A stretch of 24,018 nucleotides of DNA. It comes from a virus. The notes beneath the pieces are model-generated. The model did not search any database and was not told where the DNA came from. It saw only the letters and a program-made list of their open reading frames with translations. Made by a program: the position numbers and the translations under genes. Where the stretch lies: IMG/VR virus record IMGVR_UViG_3300008117_006829, positions 1 through 24,018 of that record, one strand, 5' to 3'. This document shows, in pieces, positions 1 to 8,136 of the stretch (the stretch's first letter is position 1; every line of letters begins with the position of its first letter).

Positions 1-2022
1 GTTAGATAAGAATACATAAGGAGGACGACCAGTGAAAACACCAGTACCACCACGAACTTGAGTTTTACCTGTACCTTTAACGTTCCAGTTAAATCCTAAA
101 CGTGGTTCAAATAAAACTTGTGTTTTAGGCATTGTACCTGTATTCCATTTTTCACCATTTGCAAACGTCATTGCTGTAATAGCTTTATTTTCTAAAGCAG
201 TGTTTTCAAAAGCAATAATGTTAGCTCTTAAACCAGCAGTTAACTTTAGATTTTTAAAACCATTAAACTCATCTTGTAAATAAAAATCAGTTCTAGATGA
301 TTCTAAAGTTTGCATTGGAGCAACTCCACTTGGTAAAGCAGAATAGCGAAGTTGGAAACGTGCAGGTGCAAAAGTTGAAGGAGCTCCATTAGCAGCTAAT
401 GATTGATTAGCAGCAGTATAGAAATCGTTCAAACTATTGAAAATATAAACACCATTAGATGCTGGGAAGAACAAGTTATTAGATTGGTATCTTTGGAAAT
501 TAACACCACCTACAACTGTATGTTTACCAAAATATTTAGTTAAGTTATTAGTAATATTAAATGTCCAATAATTTAACTTATTATCTGGGGTAAATGGATC
601 AAATCCAACAGATGTATAAGTAGCAGATCCCTCACGAATATCAATTGTAGGGAACAAATTACTCATATAAGCTCTATCTTCAATTTGCTTGTCATAAGAT
701 ACGATCAAGTTATTATGAAGTGTATTAGTTAACTTAGAGTTAAGTTCTAATACAGCTGAACGAGTGTTATCCTGAATAATGTATCCACTGTTTTTAAATG
801 ACATAGCGTTAAACTGAGTGGTACGGTTACCAGCACCTGCTGATTGTGAATTTGAAATGTTTATTTCAGCGGATGAGTTATGGTGAACATAACGAGCAGT
901 AAGCTTGTTTTTATCATTGATGTTCCAATCAACACGAACGAGAAATTTCTTAGACTCATTAGTGTTTGAATACCCCTCCCATGGTCCAGTTGTATAGTTA
1001 AATTTAGACTGCATAAATTTAGAAAGTGAATCCATTGCAGAATATCTAACTCTACTGATCTGAGATCCTGTTAAAGGTGATCCACTAGAGATCCAAGTAG
1101 TACCAGGTTCTGTTCTTTCAATTTGCTCATAGTTACCAAATACAAATAATTTGTTTTTGATAAGTGGAGCACCTAAACGTAAACCTTGTACTTTTTCATC
1201 AAATTTAGCTGCTGTAACTGTAGTACCACGAGCATTATCACCTACATAACGTGAAGAGTTATCACGTTGTGTTTGATAAACACTACCCTCAATTTCATTA
1301 GTACCAGAGCGTGTTACAGCATTAATACCAGCACCTGTAAATCCAGATTGACGAATGTCAAATGGTGCAATATTAACCTGTAATTGGTCAATAGCATCAA
1401 GTGAAATTGCAGAGGCACCAGTACGACCACCAGCTTGAGCTGAAGATCCTAAACCGAAATTGTTGTTGAATTGAGAACCATCAATTGTAAAGTTGTTCAT
1501 ACGGCTGTCTTGAGCGCCGAATGAATTACCATTACCAAATGGATTGTACTTGGTAATACCATCAATTGTTCTAGCTCCTGTAATAGGAACTGAGGTTAAT
1601 TCTCTACGAGTAAATTGTTGAGCAGCACCAGTTCTTTCTTTAGAAAAAATACTGTTACGGTTAGCTCCAACAACTACCTCTTTAAGAGCTTTTACTTCAT
1701 CAATTAAAACGAAGTCAATGTTAGATGTTAAACCTAACTGTGTGTTAACTTCAGTTACTTCGCCTTTTTTGTACCCGACGAATGAGGCATGAATTGTGTA
1801 AGGCCCACCTACACGAACTGCAGGTAAAACATACACCCCTGATTTGTTTGCAGTAGTAGTGTACTGCGTTCCAGTTGGAAGGTGAGTAGCGTGAATTGAT
1901 GCTCCCACCAACACTTCTTTCTTCTCGTTAACTACAACACCTGAAATTGCAGAAGTGGTAATTTGACCAAATCCAACAAAAGCAAGCATCATGAATAACA
2001 AGGATAAGACTGTTTTTTTCAT
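1..2022 (-). CDS. TonB-dependent outer-membrane receptor, Oar-like (3' end beyond window)
   Basis: The frame is open from the ATG at 2022 to the window edge, giving 674 residues without a stop. A signal peptide (MKKTVLSLLFMMLAFVGFGQ) ends at Gly-Gln, the usual Bacteroidota cleavage context. Residues about 22-115 form a carboxypeptidase-regulatory-like beta-sandwich (ISGVVV, then GAS, SGVYVLPAV, FVGYK). A plug domain follows at about 120-255 (MNNFTIDGS, APFDIRQSGFTGAGINAVTR), then the start of the beta-barrel. The last residues, RGGTGVFTGRPPYVFLSN, are typical of the Oar/OmpA-like receptor group, whose members are usually about 1000 residues or more, so roughly a third is missing. Such proteins import ligands using TonB energy or serve in adhesion; the substrate cannot be read here. 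It lies 79 bases downstream of a phage nuclease gene but has its own host-type promoter. It could be a phage-borne cargo gene, a prophage/host junction or a chimeric assembly. Confidence 0.93.
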   Translation of the reverse strand, partial: MKKTVLSLLFMMLAFVGFGQITTSAISGVVVNEKKEVLVGASIHATHLPTGTQYTTTANKSGVYVLPAVRVGGPYTIHASFVGYKKGEVTEVNTQLGLTSNIDFVLIDEVKALKEVVVGANRNSIFSKERTGAAQQFTRRELTSVPITGARTIDGITKYNPFGNGNSFGAQDSRMNNFTIDGSQFNNNFGLGSSAQAGGRTGASAISLDAIDQLQVNIAPFDIRQSGFTGAGINAVTRSGTNEIEGSVYQTQRDNSSRYVGDNARGTTVTAAKFDEKVQGLRLGAPLIKNKLFVFGNYEQIERTEPGTTWISSGSPLTGSQISRVRYSAMDSLSKFMQSKFNYTTGPWEGYSNTNESKKFLVRVDWNINDKNKLTARYVHHNSSAEINISNSQSAGAGNRTTQFNAMSFKNSGYIIQDNTRSAVLELNSKLTNTLHNNLIVSYDKQIEDRAYMSNLFPTIDIREGSATYTSVGFDPFTPDNKLNYWTFNITNNLTKYFGKHTVVGGVNFQRYQSNNLFFPASNGVYIFNSLNDFYTAANQSLAANGAPSTFAPARFQLRYSALPSGVAPMQTLESSRTDFYLQDEFNGFKNLKLTAGLRANIIAFENTALENKAITAMTFANGEKWNTGTMPKTQVLFEPRLGFNWNVKGTGKTQVRGGTGVFTGRPPYVFLSN

Positions 2023-2059
2023 GTGATTTGTTTTGGTTAAAAAATAAAAAAGGCAGGTA

Positions 2060-2090
2060 CAAAGGTAAAACATCCAATTCGAAATTTCAA
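2060..2090 (-). promoter_or_regulatory. Bacteroidota-type promoter for the TonB-dependent receptor
   Basis: On the minus strand TTG (2090-2088) is followed by 20 bases and then TACCTTTG (2067-2060). This matches the Bacteroidota primary-sigma consensus of TTTG, 17-23 bases, TAnnTTTG; the -7 box is perfect. The ATG at 2022 is 37 bases downstream of the -7 box, leaving a leader of about 30 bases. It implies transcription by unmodified host RNA polymerase, independent of phage late transcription. Confidence 0.75.
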
Positions 2091-2100
2091 GCATAAATAT
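2091..2100 (-). promoter_or_regulatory. ATATTTAT motif between nuclease and receptor genes
   Basis: The minus strand reads ATATTTATGC immediately after the stop of the nuclease gene. It is the same core seen upstream of eight phage genes in this window, but here it lies 68 bases from the next ATG and abuts the -33 element of the host-type promoter. It may be a leftover phage regulatory site marking the point where the receptor gene was joined. Confidence 0.35.
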
Positions 2101-2101
2101 G

Positions 2102-2884
2102 TTAGAGAACTTTGACCGATGTGGGTAATAATTCAGTCATAGGCTTGAAATCTGGGTTTTCAAGTTTAAATATTTCCTGTATATTTTGGAACATTTTAAA
2201 GTTTTTTTCAATATCATCTATGGTTTTTAATTGCCATCCTTTACCTTGAATACTATCACCTTTTCCCTCTCCACGAGTGGATGCTTTTAACCACAAGATA
2301 CCAGTACGCTCAATTGCCTCGTTATGTGTTTCGCTCCATGCCGTTGCATAGGCAGCTAACTGTAAATCGTATGAGGTATGAAGTGAATTAGATGTTTTAA
2401 TATCTAATAACCATAATTTACCTTGAAAACGAACAACTAAGTCGGCTGTACCAGCAAACTCATGTTTATCTGAAAATAAATGATATTCAGTTGCTACTAA
2501 TTCTGGTTTATGTGTATTCCAAAATTCAGCAAACTTTAAAATCATTTTCCAAACATCAAGTGAGTAAATGGCATTTCCAAATTCATCAATCCAATTAATT
2601 TCTTTTCCATTTAAAAAATTATCAATTGCAGTGTGTACTTGAGTACCTTCGGCTGCTGCTTTAGAGGCAATAATATCACTATTATGTCCTACATCTTTTA
2701 ACCATGAGTGGAAAAAGCTATTTTTAGGAAAATAATTTAAAATAGATGTTACTGAAGGGTAATACTTGCCATCTCTCCTATAAAACCTACTATCCAATAC
2801 ATTGATTTGTTTATTGTCTTCAGTGTACTCAACAATACGTTTAATTTTAGGATCTTTAATGACATTTGCATTTTTGTCAATCAT
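2102..2884 (-). CDS. PD-(D/E)XK nuclease, RecB/Cas4-like
   Basis: The 260-residue protein carries the ordered motifs of the RecB/Cas4-type nuclease fold: His84 in EGTQVH, Glu133, Asp148 in GTAD, the Asp161-Ile-Lys163 core (LLDIKTS), and motif Gln175-xxx-Tyr179 (QLAAY). Together these predict a two-metal DNA exonuclease or endonuclease. No helicase domain and no clear Cys cluster for an Fe-S site is visible. The start overlaps the stop of the primase gene by four bases (ATGA), so the two are translationally coupled and probably act together in phage DNA replication or recombination. Recombination-associated exonuclease is the likeliest role; degradation of host DNA is an alternative. The family assignment is firm, the exact role is inferred. 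Confidence 0.88.
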   Translation of the reverse strand: MIDKNANVIKDPKIKRIVEYTEDNKQINVLDSRFYRRDGKYYPSVTSILNYFPKNSFFHSWLKDVGHNSDIIASKAAAEGTQVHTAIDNFLNGKEINWIDEFGNAIYSLDVWKMILKFAEFWNTHKPELVATEYHLFSDKHEFAGTADLVVRFQGKLWLLDIKTSNSLHTSYDLQLAAYATAWSETHNEAIERTGILWLKASTRGEGKGDSIQGKGWQLKTIDDIEKNFKMFQNIQEIFKLENPDFKPMTELLPTSVKVL

Positions 2885-3822
2885 AATAATTGTAGTTTTT
2901 TCTCGATTAGTGTCTTAAGATTAAGAGGAACTGTTTTCTCGAGAGTGTTAAGAAATTGTTCAAAACCAATTTCGTTAGCGTCTTTTCCTTCCATTTCAAC
3001 TAAATACACTTCTTTACCATATGACATTAAAGTTTCAGCTTGTTTTAAAGCATCTTTTCTAGCATCATTATCTAAAGCAATATAAATACGATCAACAGAG
3101 GATTTAACTAACTTTTGCATTAGTTTACTGTGTAATACTTTACCAAATAAAGGTATAACATTACGTTTAATAGTAAGTGCATCAAATATTCCTTCAACAA
3201 GAATAATTGGTGCATCCCAATTTATATATAATTCGAACCCGATTACATCTTTAGCTGATGCGGGTGGATTTTTATATTTTTGAAGTGATGGTTCTTTATA
3301 ATCACGAGCAATAAAATAATTTAATTTACCATTTTCATCATAAGATGGTATAATAACTCTATATTCGTATTTTCCCTCCTTACAAAAACCAATATTGTAT
3401 TTTATAATATCGTTTTGTGTGATATTACGTTTTTTTAAAAATTTTAAAGCATGTTTTGCTTCAATTTGAGCAATTTTATCTTCAACTGGAGTAGTTAATG
3501 AGATAAATTCTTTAGGTAATTCAAGAGTACCTATTTCAACATGTTCCTGTTTTTTAGATGGAACAATTAAAATATTTAATTCATTAATTTTATCTTGTGG
3601 TGCCTTAATTTTTTTAAATAATGTAAGCAATGTTTTACCCTTAGCACCACATACCCAACAATGCCAGAAATTTTCACGTTTAGCGGTTGTACGTAAACTA
3701 ACCTCTAATTTGTTTTTATGATGCGTACAGAAAGGACATTTAAAAGCATAGTTGCCTTTACTAGTTGATTGTCCTTTACCTAACACGGATTCAGTTAGGA
3801 ATAGTAGAGCTGTATTCTCCAT
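2881..3822 (-). CDS. DNA primase (zinc finger plus Toprim), T4 gp61/T7 gp4-like
   Basis: This 313-residue protein begins with a zinc-binding domain (CPFC at 29-32, HCWVC at 54-58) of the kind that recognises primer start sites. The middle third resembles the N-terminal part of the DnaG catalytic core (IIPSYDENGKLNYFIARDY near 157-175). A Toprim fold follows, with Glu210-Gly in IILVEGIFDAL and Asp251/Asp253 in ALDND as metal ligands. There is no helicase domain, so it should act with a separate replicative helicase, as T4 gp61 does (342 residues there). It makes RNA primers for lagging-strand synthesis. It is coupled by ATGA to the downstream nuclease and follows the GIY-YIG gene after 27 bases. 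The ATG at 3822 is the only sensible start, because the zinc finger begins soon after it. Confidence 0.9.
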   Translation of the reverse strand: MENTALLFLTESVLGKGQSTSKGNYAFKCPFCTHHKNKLEVSLRTTAKRENFWHCWVCGAKGKTLLTLFKKIKAPQDKINELNILIVPSKKQEHVEIGTLELPKEFISLTTPVEDKIAQIEAKHALKFLKKRNITQNDIIKYNIGFCKEGKYEYRVIIPSYDENGKLNYFIARDYKEPSLQKYKNPPASAKDVIGFELYINWDAPIILVEGIFDALTIKRNVIPLFGKVLHSKLMQKLVKSSVDRIYIALDNDARKDALKQAETLMSYGKEVYLVEMEGKDANEIGFEQFLNTLEKTVPLNLKTLIEKKLQLL

Positions 3823-3849
3823 AACCTGAAATATACGAAATAATTTTGA

Positions 3850-4281
3850 CTATAACAAGTCTTTAGTAAAGAATTTACCTAGTATGTTATCGTTATATGA
3901 TCTATCCCTACCAATTAATACTTCTTCTTTGCATTGGTAATGCATTTCGTAGTATGTTAGTTCTTTTTTTGTTTTACATTGTCTATAAATCCAACATTGA
4001 AAGTTCTCTTCACCAAATTCTTTAATATCAGCAAGTAATTGCTTATTAGAACCCCAATATGTTTTCCAATCGCTTTCAGTACGAATTACCTCGTGAGTTG
4101 GTTTACGACCTGGTCCTGTTTGTTCAGCAAGTTGTTTTTTGGTAAGTTTATGTTTTTTATTATTCCAATAAACCTTTTTACCAATATAAAATTTACCAGT
4201 TACATTGTTGGTAATTTTATAAACAAAACCATAATATTTTTCAGGATCTATTACATCCCAAGTTTTCCATTTAGATATCAT
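3850..4281 (-). CDS. GIY-YIG family homing-type endonuclease
   Basis: The 143-residue protein has the GIY-YIG signature near its start: GFVYKITN at 18-25, then KFYIGKK at 30-36. In place of the first Tyr stands Phe in GFV, a common variant. Later segments (SDWKTYWGSNKQLL, EFGEENF, TYYEMHYQ with a candidate catalytic Glu) fit the small phage seg-type and intron-type endonucleases. Such enzymes nick or cut DNA with one metal ion, and many are selfish elements that spread between phages. The gene sits exactly between the structural operon and the replication genes, and its start overlaps the end of the preceding structural gene by 11 bases, as expected for an inserted free-standing homing gene. 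It could also have been recruited for DNA repair. Confidence 0.8.
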   Translation of the reverse strand: MISKWKTWDVIDPEKYYGFVYKITNNVTGKFYIGKKVYWNNKKHKLTKKQLAEQTGPGRKPTHEVIRTESDWKTYWGSNKQLLADIKEFGEENFQCWIYRQCKTKKELTYYEMHYQCKEEVLIGRDRSYNDNILGKFFTKDLL

Positions 4282-4582
4282 ATTTCACAACAAATGTCAT
4301 GTCCGTATCAGGGGACATCATGATTGGTTTACCTAATTTAGCTACAGCTAATAAATTGTTATAATCATCATACAATCCAATTTGTGTAGCGTAAGTATAA
4401 AAATCGGATCCAGTAGCAAAATCTCTTAAAGAGCCACTTTCATAACTACCTGTTACTAAAGTAGGATTATAAGATAAATTATAATCACTTGATTTTACTA
4501 AACAGCGCACTTCATTTTCATAAACGGTATGTTCGTTTTTAAATGATACTGTAAATGAACCTGTATGAATTACTGTTGGCAT
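4271..4582 (-). CDS. Small structural protein; stand-alone copy of a neighbour's C-terminal domain
   Basis: The 103-residue product aligns along almost its full length with the last ~100 residues of the protein at 5671-6675. Both share a K-x-x-D-[YF]-N ... NP stretch, then a closing block of G-[LM]-Y-[DN]-D-x-N-x-LLAVAKL-xxP. The DNA also keeps an 18-base identity: TAATTTAGCTACAGCTAA in plus-strand reading occurs in both genes. The LLAVAKL block recurs in structural proteins of T4-like phages from environmental samples (family knowledge). It is the last of four consecutive fibre-like genes. Its function is unknown; an accessory fibre/baseplate subunit or a small adaptor competing with or trimerising the parent domain is possible. 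The stop overlaps the start of the GIY-YIG gene. Confidence 0.75.
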   Translation of the reverse strand: MPTVIHTGSFTVSFKNEHTVYENEVRCLVKSSDYNLSYNPTLVTGSYESGSLRDFATGSDFYTYATQIGLYDDYNNLLAVAKLGKPIMMSPDTDMTFVVKYDI

Positions 4583-4593
4583 AATTTAATTTA

Positions 4594-5667
4594 TTAAGAA
4601 CAACTTGCACTTATAAGACTATATGATCCTGGACCTGAAACTTTAGTTATACTGCCTGATACACACCTTTCAGGTGCTTCAAAATCACTTAAACTTTCAG
4701 TTACAGGAGCACCACTACATGTAGTATAATGAAATACTGTTAAATCTCCTTTACTTCCAGCAAGACCATAAAGTGAACAAGTAGGAGCTGTTACAGTAAC
4801 AGTAACTTTAGCAACATTACTTCTTAAATTTACAGAACAAGAACCAGCTATATCGGCTCCAATAGTATAATAAGCAATATAAGTACCCGCTACTGTTGTT
4901 GTTAATACAATAGTACCATTACTTGCAGTAGCAAAAGAATAACCTGCACCGCTAGTGCTACCTGAAAATATAATTGAGCTTGTATTTAATGTTCCACTTC
5001 TAGCATAATCATTTAATGATGCAGAAATAGTTTTTGGAGTAACTGTAGATAAAAAAGACCCACTATCGTTTTTAGCAATAGGAGTAAGAGGAAACATTAA
5101 TTGATAATCTTGATTAGTAATAATAGCTAATCCATAGGCATAAAATATATTTCCTACATGAGTTTTACTTCCAGAATAATCAAATAAATTTCCATAAGCA
5201 TCATCTTTAACATTATAAGCAGATGATGATAATTGAAAATTGCCTGGTAGGACTTTATTACCAAATACATTTTGATTAATTGCTAATACACGTATTCCCT
5301 CCATTGCTCCTGTAGGGAAATAATCAATTAAATTAGAATTATCATTAAAGATAAAATAAGATGATGTTGGGCGTTGTTGAGAGGCAGATTCGTAATAGAT
5401 AGAACGAGCTAAAGAAGCTGTATTTAAAGAAGCAGTATATGCTTGATAAAATAATTGATTTATTTCAGCATAAATTAATCGTTCGTATTCTCCTTCAGTA
5501 ATTGGATCATTATCTACAGAAAAGGAACCTGTAACATTTGTGCCTTTATAAATAGTTAAGTATTGAGATGAAGTTGGATATGGACAATAAGGTAAAGTCC
5601 ACTGCTTGTTAGCGTTGTTTGCTACAACTGTAACGTCTGATTTGCTTAACTGTTTGAATGAAGACAT
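4594..5667 (-). CDS. Phage structural (fibre/baseplate-associated) protein with Cys-rich C-terminal domain
   Basis: This 357-residue protein has no enzymatic motif. Residues 1-210 form a compact-looking domain (QWTLPYCPYPTSS, ITEGEYERLIYAEINQLFYQ, TSSYFIFND, ILPGNFQLSSSAYN-like, HVGNIFYAYGLAIITNQDY). A Ser/Thr/Gly-rich beta region follows at about 211-290. The last 65 residues hold regularly placed cysteines (TCSLYG, YTTCSGAP, ERCVSGS, SASCS). That tail looks like a separate small module and is rich in Ser/Gly as in exposed virion domains. The gene starts four bases after the preceding structural gene stops, so it belongs to the same late operon. No signal peptide is present. A role as tail fibre or fibre-attachment protein is inferred from position and composition. 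Confidence 0.72.
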   Translation of the reverse strand: MSSFKQLSKSDVTVVANNANKQWTLPYCPYPTSSQYLTIYKGTNVTGSFSVDNDPITEGEYERLIYAEINQLFYQAYTASLNTASLARSIYYESASQQRPTSSYFIFNDNSNLIDYFPTGAMEGIRVLAINQNVFGNKVLPGNFQLSSSAYNVKDDAYGNLFDYSGSKTHVGNIFYAYGLAIITNQDYQLMFPLTPIAKNDSGSFLSTVTPKTISASLNDYARSGTLNTSSIIFSGSTSGAGYSFATASNGTIVLTTTVAGTYIAYYTIGADIAGSCSVNLRSNVAKVTVTVTAPTCSLYGLAGSKGDLTVFHYTTCSGAPVTESLSDFEAPERCVSGSITKVSGPGSYSLISASCS

Positions 5668-5670
5668 GCA

Positions 5671-6675
5671 TTAATAATCTAATTTGATCCTAATTAAGGC
5701 CTCTTTAGTAAAGTCTTTTGTTAATGGTTGACTTAATTTAGCTACAGCTAACAACTCATTATTGTCATTATACATACCTACAGAGGTAATAAATGTTTGT
5801 GGGTTGTCAATTAATGTAGTATATAATAAGTTACCATTTGCATCTATAATAGATGGGTTTGTTGTATAGTTAAAATCACCATTCTTTACACGAGTAAAGA
5901 AATAACGTGAAGATACTGTTTCAGATGATTGTAATTGCATGCTACCTGTAACACCATCAGAACCACTAGAAATTGAATTAAATAATTTATTATAATTATC
6001 TTGTCTTGAAGAGGTAGCTGTTGTTAATGGAGCAAAATAGCTTGTTAATGATACAGTAGATGAAGCAGAAGCATTTAAAACAATAATATCTAAATCTGGG
6101 AACATCATTCCATAATATGAAGAAGAGGCAGCAGCTGTATATGCGTTACCATTGCTTCCAGAAATAATATAATAAACTTCATTTTCACCAATAAAGCGAG
6201 TTAAACTTGTAGTACCACTATCATCAGTTAATTTAATAACAGCACTTCCGCTTTTTAAAGTTAAATTAAATGAACCTGGTAATAATGATTCTTTATAGCG
6301 AGAACGAGCAAAGTTAATAATGAATATATCGTTTGCTGTTGTAACACCATTATCAAAACTAAAGTTTTGAGTTTCAGTTCCGTATACTAAGTTTCTATAC
6401 TCACCGTATACAACACGAGATGGAGTATACCCACCTGTAGGAACATTTGGGTTAATAATTAAAGAACCAGATCCGTATAAGTTACCATATTGAATAGCAA
6501 ATTGTACAGAGGAACCACTAGCTGCTGGGCTTCCATTATATACATCTAGATAATATTCGTTTACACTTTGGCTATAAAATGTAGTTAAAGTGTTATTATC
6601 TCCTGTAAATAAACCACGTACTACGGTTTCGGAGCTAATTACTGAATCTTCTGGGTTATATCTTACAAATGACAT
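5671..6675 (-). CDS. Phage structural protein with LLAVAKL C-terminal domain
   Basis: The 334-residue protein is beta-rich and full of Gly-Ser and Thr-Gly-Ser steps. It begins SFVRYNPEDSVISSE, and its C-terminal 100 residues (YNDNNELLAVAKLSQPL) are homologous to the small gene at 4271-4582. An internal stretch near 135-175 (RYKESLLPGSFNLTLKSG, VIKLTDDSG) resembles the ILPG-F-L region of the 4594-5667 protein, so the neighbouring genes may share an ancestral virion domain. It lies 8 bases downstream of the 6684-7346 gene in the late operon. No catalytic motif or membrane segment is seen. The likely place is the baseplate periphery or tail fibre; the exact T4 counterpart is not recognisable. 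Confidence 0.75.
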   Translation of the reverse strand: MSFVRYNPEDSVISSETVVRGLFTGDNNTLTTFYSQSVNEYYLDVYNGSPAASGSSVQFAIQYGNLYGSGSLIINPNVPTGGYTPSRVVYGEYRNLVYGTETQNFSFDNGVTTANDIFIINFARSRYKESLLPGSFNLTLKSGSAVIKLTDDSGTTSLTRFIGENEVYYIISGSNGNAYTAAASSSYYGMMFPDLDIIVLNASASSTVSLTSYFAPLTTATSSRQDNYNKLFNSISSGSDGVTGSMQLQSSETVSSRYFFTRVKNGDFNYTTNPSIIDANGNLLYTTLIDNPQTFITSVGMYNDNNELLAVAKLSQPLTKDFTKEALIRIKLDY

Positions 6676-6683
6676 ATGTTAAA

Positions 6684-7346
6684 TTAGATTGTTGATACTT
6701 TTTGAATATTAAGAGGAACTGTAATTCTAGCACCACTATCTCTACCAATTACAGTAATTGTAGTAGCTAAACTAGTTAATGTAGAACCAAATAATGTATT
6801 GATTGTTGTACCTGTAATTGAGAATGAAGTACCAACTTGAGTAGCAGATACTACTGTACCACTAGTTGTGTTAAGGTTTCCTAAAGGCTCAGTTATGGTA
6901 ATACCTGTACCAGTAAATGTAGATACTAAACGAGCATCAGCGATTGTTGCTGTATAACCGTTTGCCTCAAATGTACTTGTAGCACCTAAATAATTAAGTG
7001 TTTGAGGAGTAATTGTTAATGAAGCACCCTGGCGTAATGTGATACTGTTATAACCCAAGTTAATAACTGGGAGTTTAGAAGTACCACGAGGTAACGTTAC
7101 TAATTTATAGCGCATTACTTGTGATTCGTTTGGAATAGCCTCTAATACTGGTGTATTTTCTAATGCTTCACCGTAAAATGCAGATCCTGATGGGTGATTT
7201 GGATTATACAAAGTATAATCAATTTCATCATCAGCTAATGAAAATTGCGTAATTTGAAAAGAACCATCGTTACGAGCCAATAATTCACGGCCCTTCGTGG
7301 TTAATATTGCATCTACAGTGATCGTTGTAGGATTTAAAATTGCCAT
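6684..7346 (-). CDS. Phage structural protein (baseplate/tail type)
   Basis: The 220-residue protein has a conserved-looking N-terminal domain of about 85 residues (TVDAILTTKGRELLARNDGSF, then FSLADDEIDYTLYNP), a type seen in environmental T4-like phages. A Thr/Gly/Ile-rich beta domain of repeated short strands fills residues about 100-220. The change in composition after residue 90 suggests two domains, the second fibre-like or Ig-like. It is preceded by a 38-base gap holding an ATATTTAT element 21 bases before the ATG, so a new transcript may begin here. No known enzyme motif is present. The virion location is inferred from the operon. Confidence 0.72.
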   Translation of the reverse strand: MAILNPTTITVDAILTTKGRELLARNDGSFQITQFSLADDEIDYTLYNPNHPSGSAFYGEALENTPVLEAIPNESQVMRYKLVTLPRGTSKLPVINLGYNSITLRQGASLTITPQTLNYLGATSTFEANGYTATIADARLVSTFTGTGITITEPLGNLNTTSGTVVSATQVGTSFSITGTTINTLFGSTLTSLATTITVIGRDSGARITVPLNIQKVSTI

Positions 7347-7367
7347 AATTTCTTTATGTTGTATATA

Positions 7368-7377
7368 CTATAAATAT
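7368..7377 (-). promoter_or_regulatory. ATATTTAT motif, 21 bases before the 7346 start
   Basis: The minus strand reads ATATTTATAG in the short gap between two structural genes. It is one of eight copies of the same core placed just upstream of gene starts, and a candidate late promoter for the encoded gp55-like sigma factor. The longer spacing than at most other sites makes this copy a weaker case. Confidence 0.4.
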
Positions 7378-7384
7378 GTTAAAT

Positions 7385-8125
7385 TTAGAAGTTTCCACCG
7401 CTTAAACTATCTATCGCTGATTGTTCATTGATAAGTTTTTGTTTAACCTCACGAGTAATTGTATCGATATTTGCTAATACCTCAGGAGATAAGTTATTTG
7501 GTATTACAAAACCATATGATGTTTTACCATCACGTTTTTTAAACACTACGTGAGTATTTGTTTCATCTTCTCGTCTTGACAATACTAAAAATCTTTTATA
7601 ACTTCCTGATATTAAGTCGCTGGAATATAAGTTAGAAAGGGGTGTATCCAAAGTAACTTGTAATAAGCTTGCAGAAGTATTTACATTTAATACTCTTGAT
7701 TCTACATAAGTACTATCAGATAAATAAGTTAATATAATATCAAATGGTTTAATACTAAATGGATAATCAACATCCCCATAAGTACTATATAAACTATTTT
7801 CAGATCCAGTTAATGGATTAGGAACAAATGTATAATTAGTATCATGGAAATTACTTACACCAGGAGAAAATGTAATCACATTATTGTTTCCAGCTACTAA
7901 TGAAGATGATATAGAAGCTGAACTAAAATAAGGGCAGTTTGTTGTAACATATCCAATTGATGGAGCTAATGACGATACATTTAAAGCACCTTTACTTATT
8001 GAGGCAGTAAAGTTATTTGCCTCTGTAGTTCCTTTAACTTTAAATTTAAAATACAGTATATCTCCATCCTGTAAATTAACAGAACTTTGATCTATACTAA
8101 ATGATTTGGTTTGTGTAAAGGCCAT
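7385..8125 (-). CDS. Hypothetical phage structural protein
   Basis: This 246-residue protein is not recognised by family. It begins MAFTQTKSFSIDQSS, is dominated by predicted beta strands with many Ser/Asn, and has a more charged segment (VLSRREDETNTHVVFKKRDGK, shortened here to its key residues RREDE and KKRDGK, about 186-207) before an alpha-helical tail (EVLANIDTITREVKQKLINE). It begins 11 bases after the stop of the very large structural gene and has no regulatory motif in between, so it is probably co-translated from that message. Position between the 1225-residue protein and fibre-like proteins suggests a baseplate or tail-fibre component. Confidence 0.65.
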   Translation of the reverse strand: MAFTQTKSFSIDQSSVNLQDGDILYFKFKVKGTTEANNFTASISKGALNVSSLAPSIGYVTTNCPYFSSASISSSLVAGNNNVITFSPGVSNFHDTNYTFVPNPLTGSENSLYSTYGDVDYPFSIKPFDIILTYLSDSTYVESRVLNVNTSASLLQVTLDTPLSNLYSSDLISGSYKRFLVLSRREDETNTHVVFKKRDGKTSYGFVIPNNLSPEVLANIDTITREVKQKLINEQSAIDSLSGGNF

Positions 8126-8136
8126 TTTTAATTATT

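Noticed and set aside
2102-2884. Cas4 as part of a CRISPR system
   Set aside because: The motifs fit the broad RecB/Cas4 nuclease fold, but the coupling is to a phage primase, no Cys cluster for an Fe-S site is seen, and there are no other cas genes.
2807-3085. Plus-strand open frame of 92 residues over the primase and nuclease genes
   Set aside because: It is antisense to two well-supported genes and has a composition expected of a shadow frame.
7369-7376. Plus-strand TATAAATA boxes (also at 13270 and near 20648) as T4-type late promoters
   Set aside because: They point to the right, against every gene in the window. Their reverse complement near gene starts is discussed as a separate motif.
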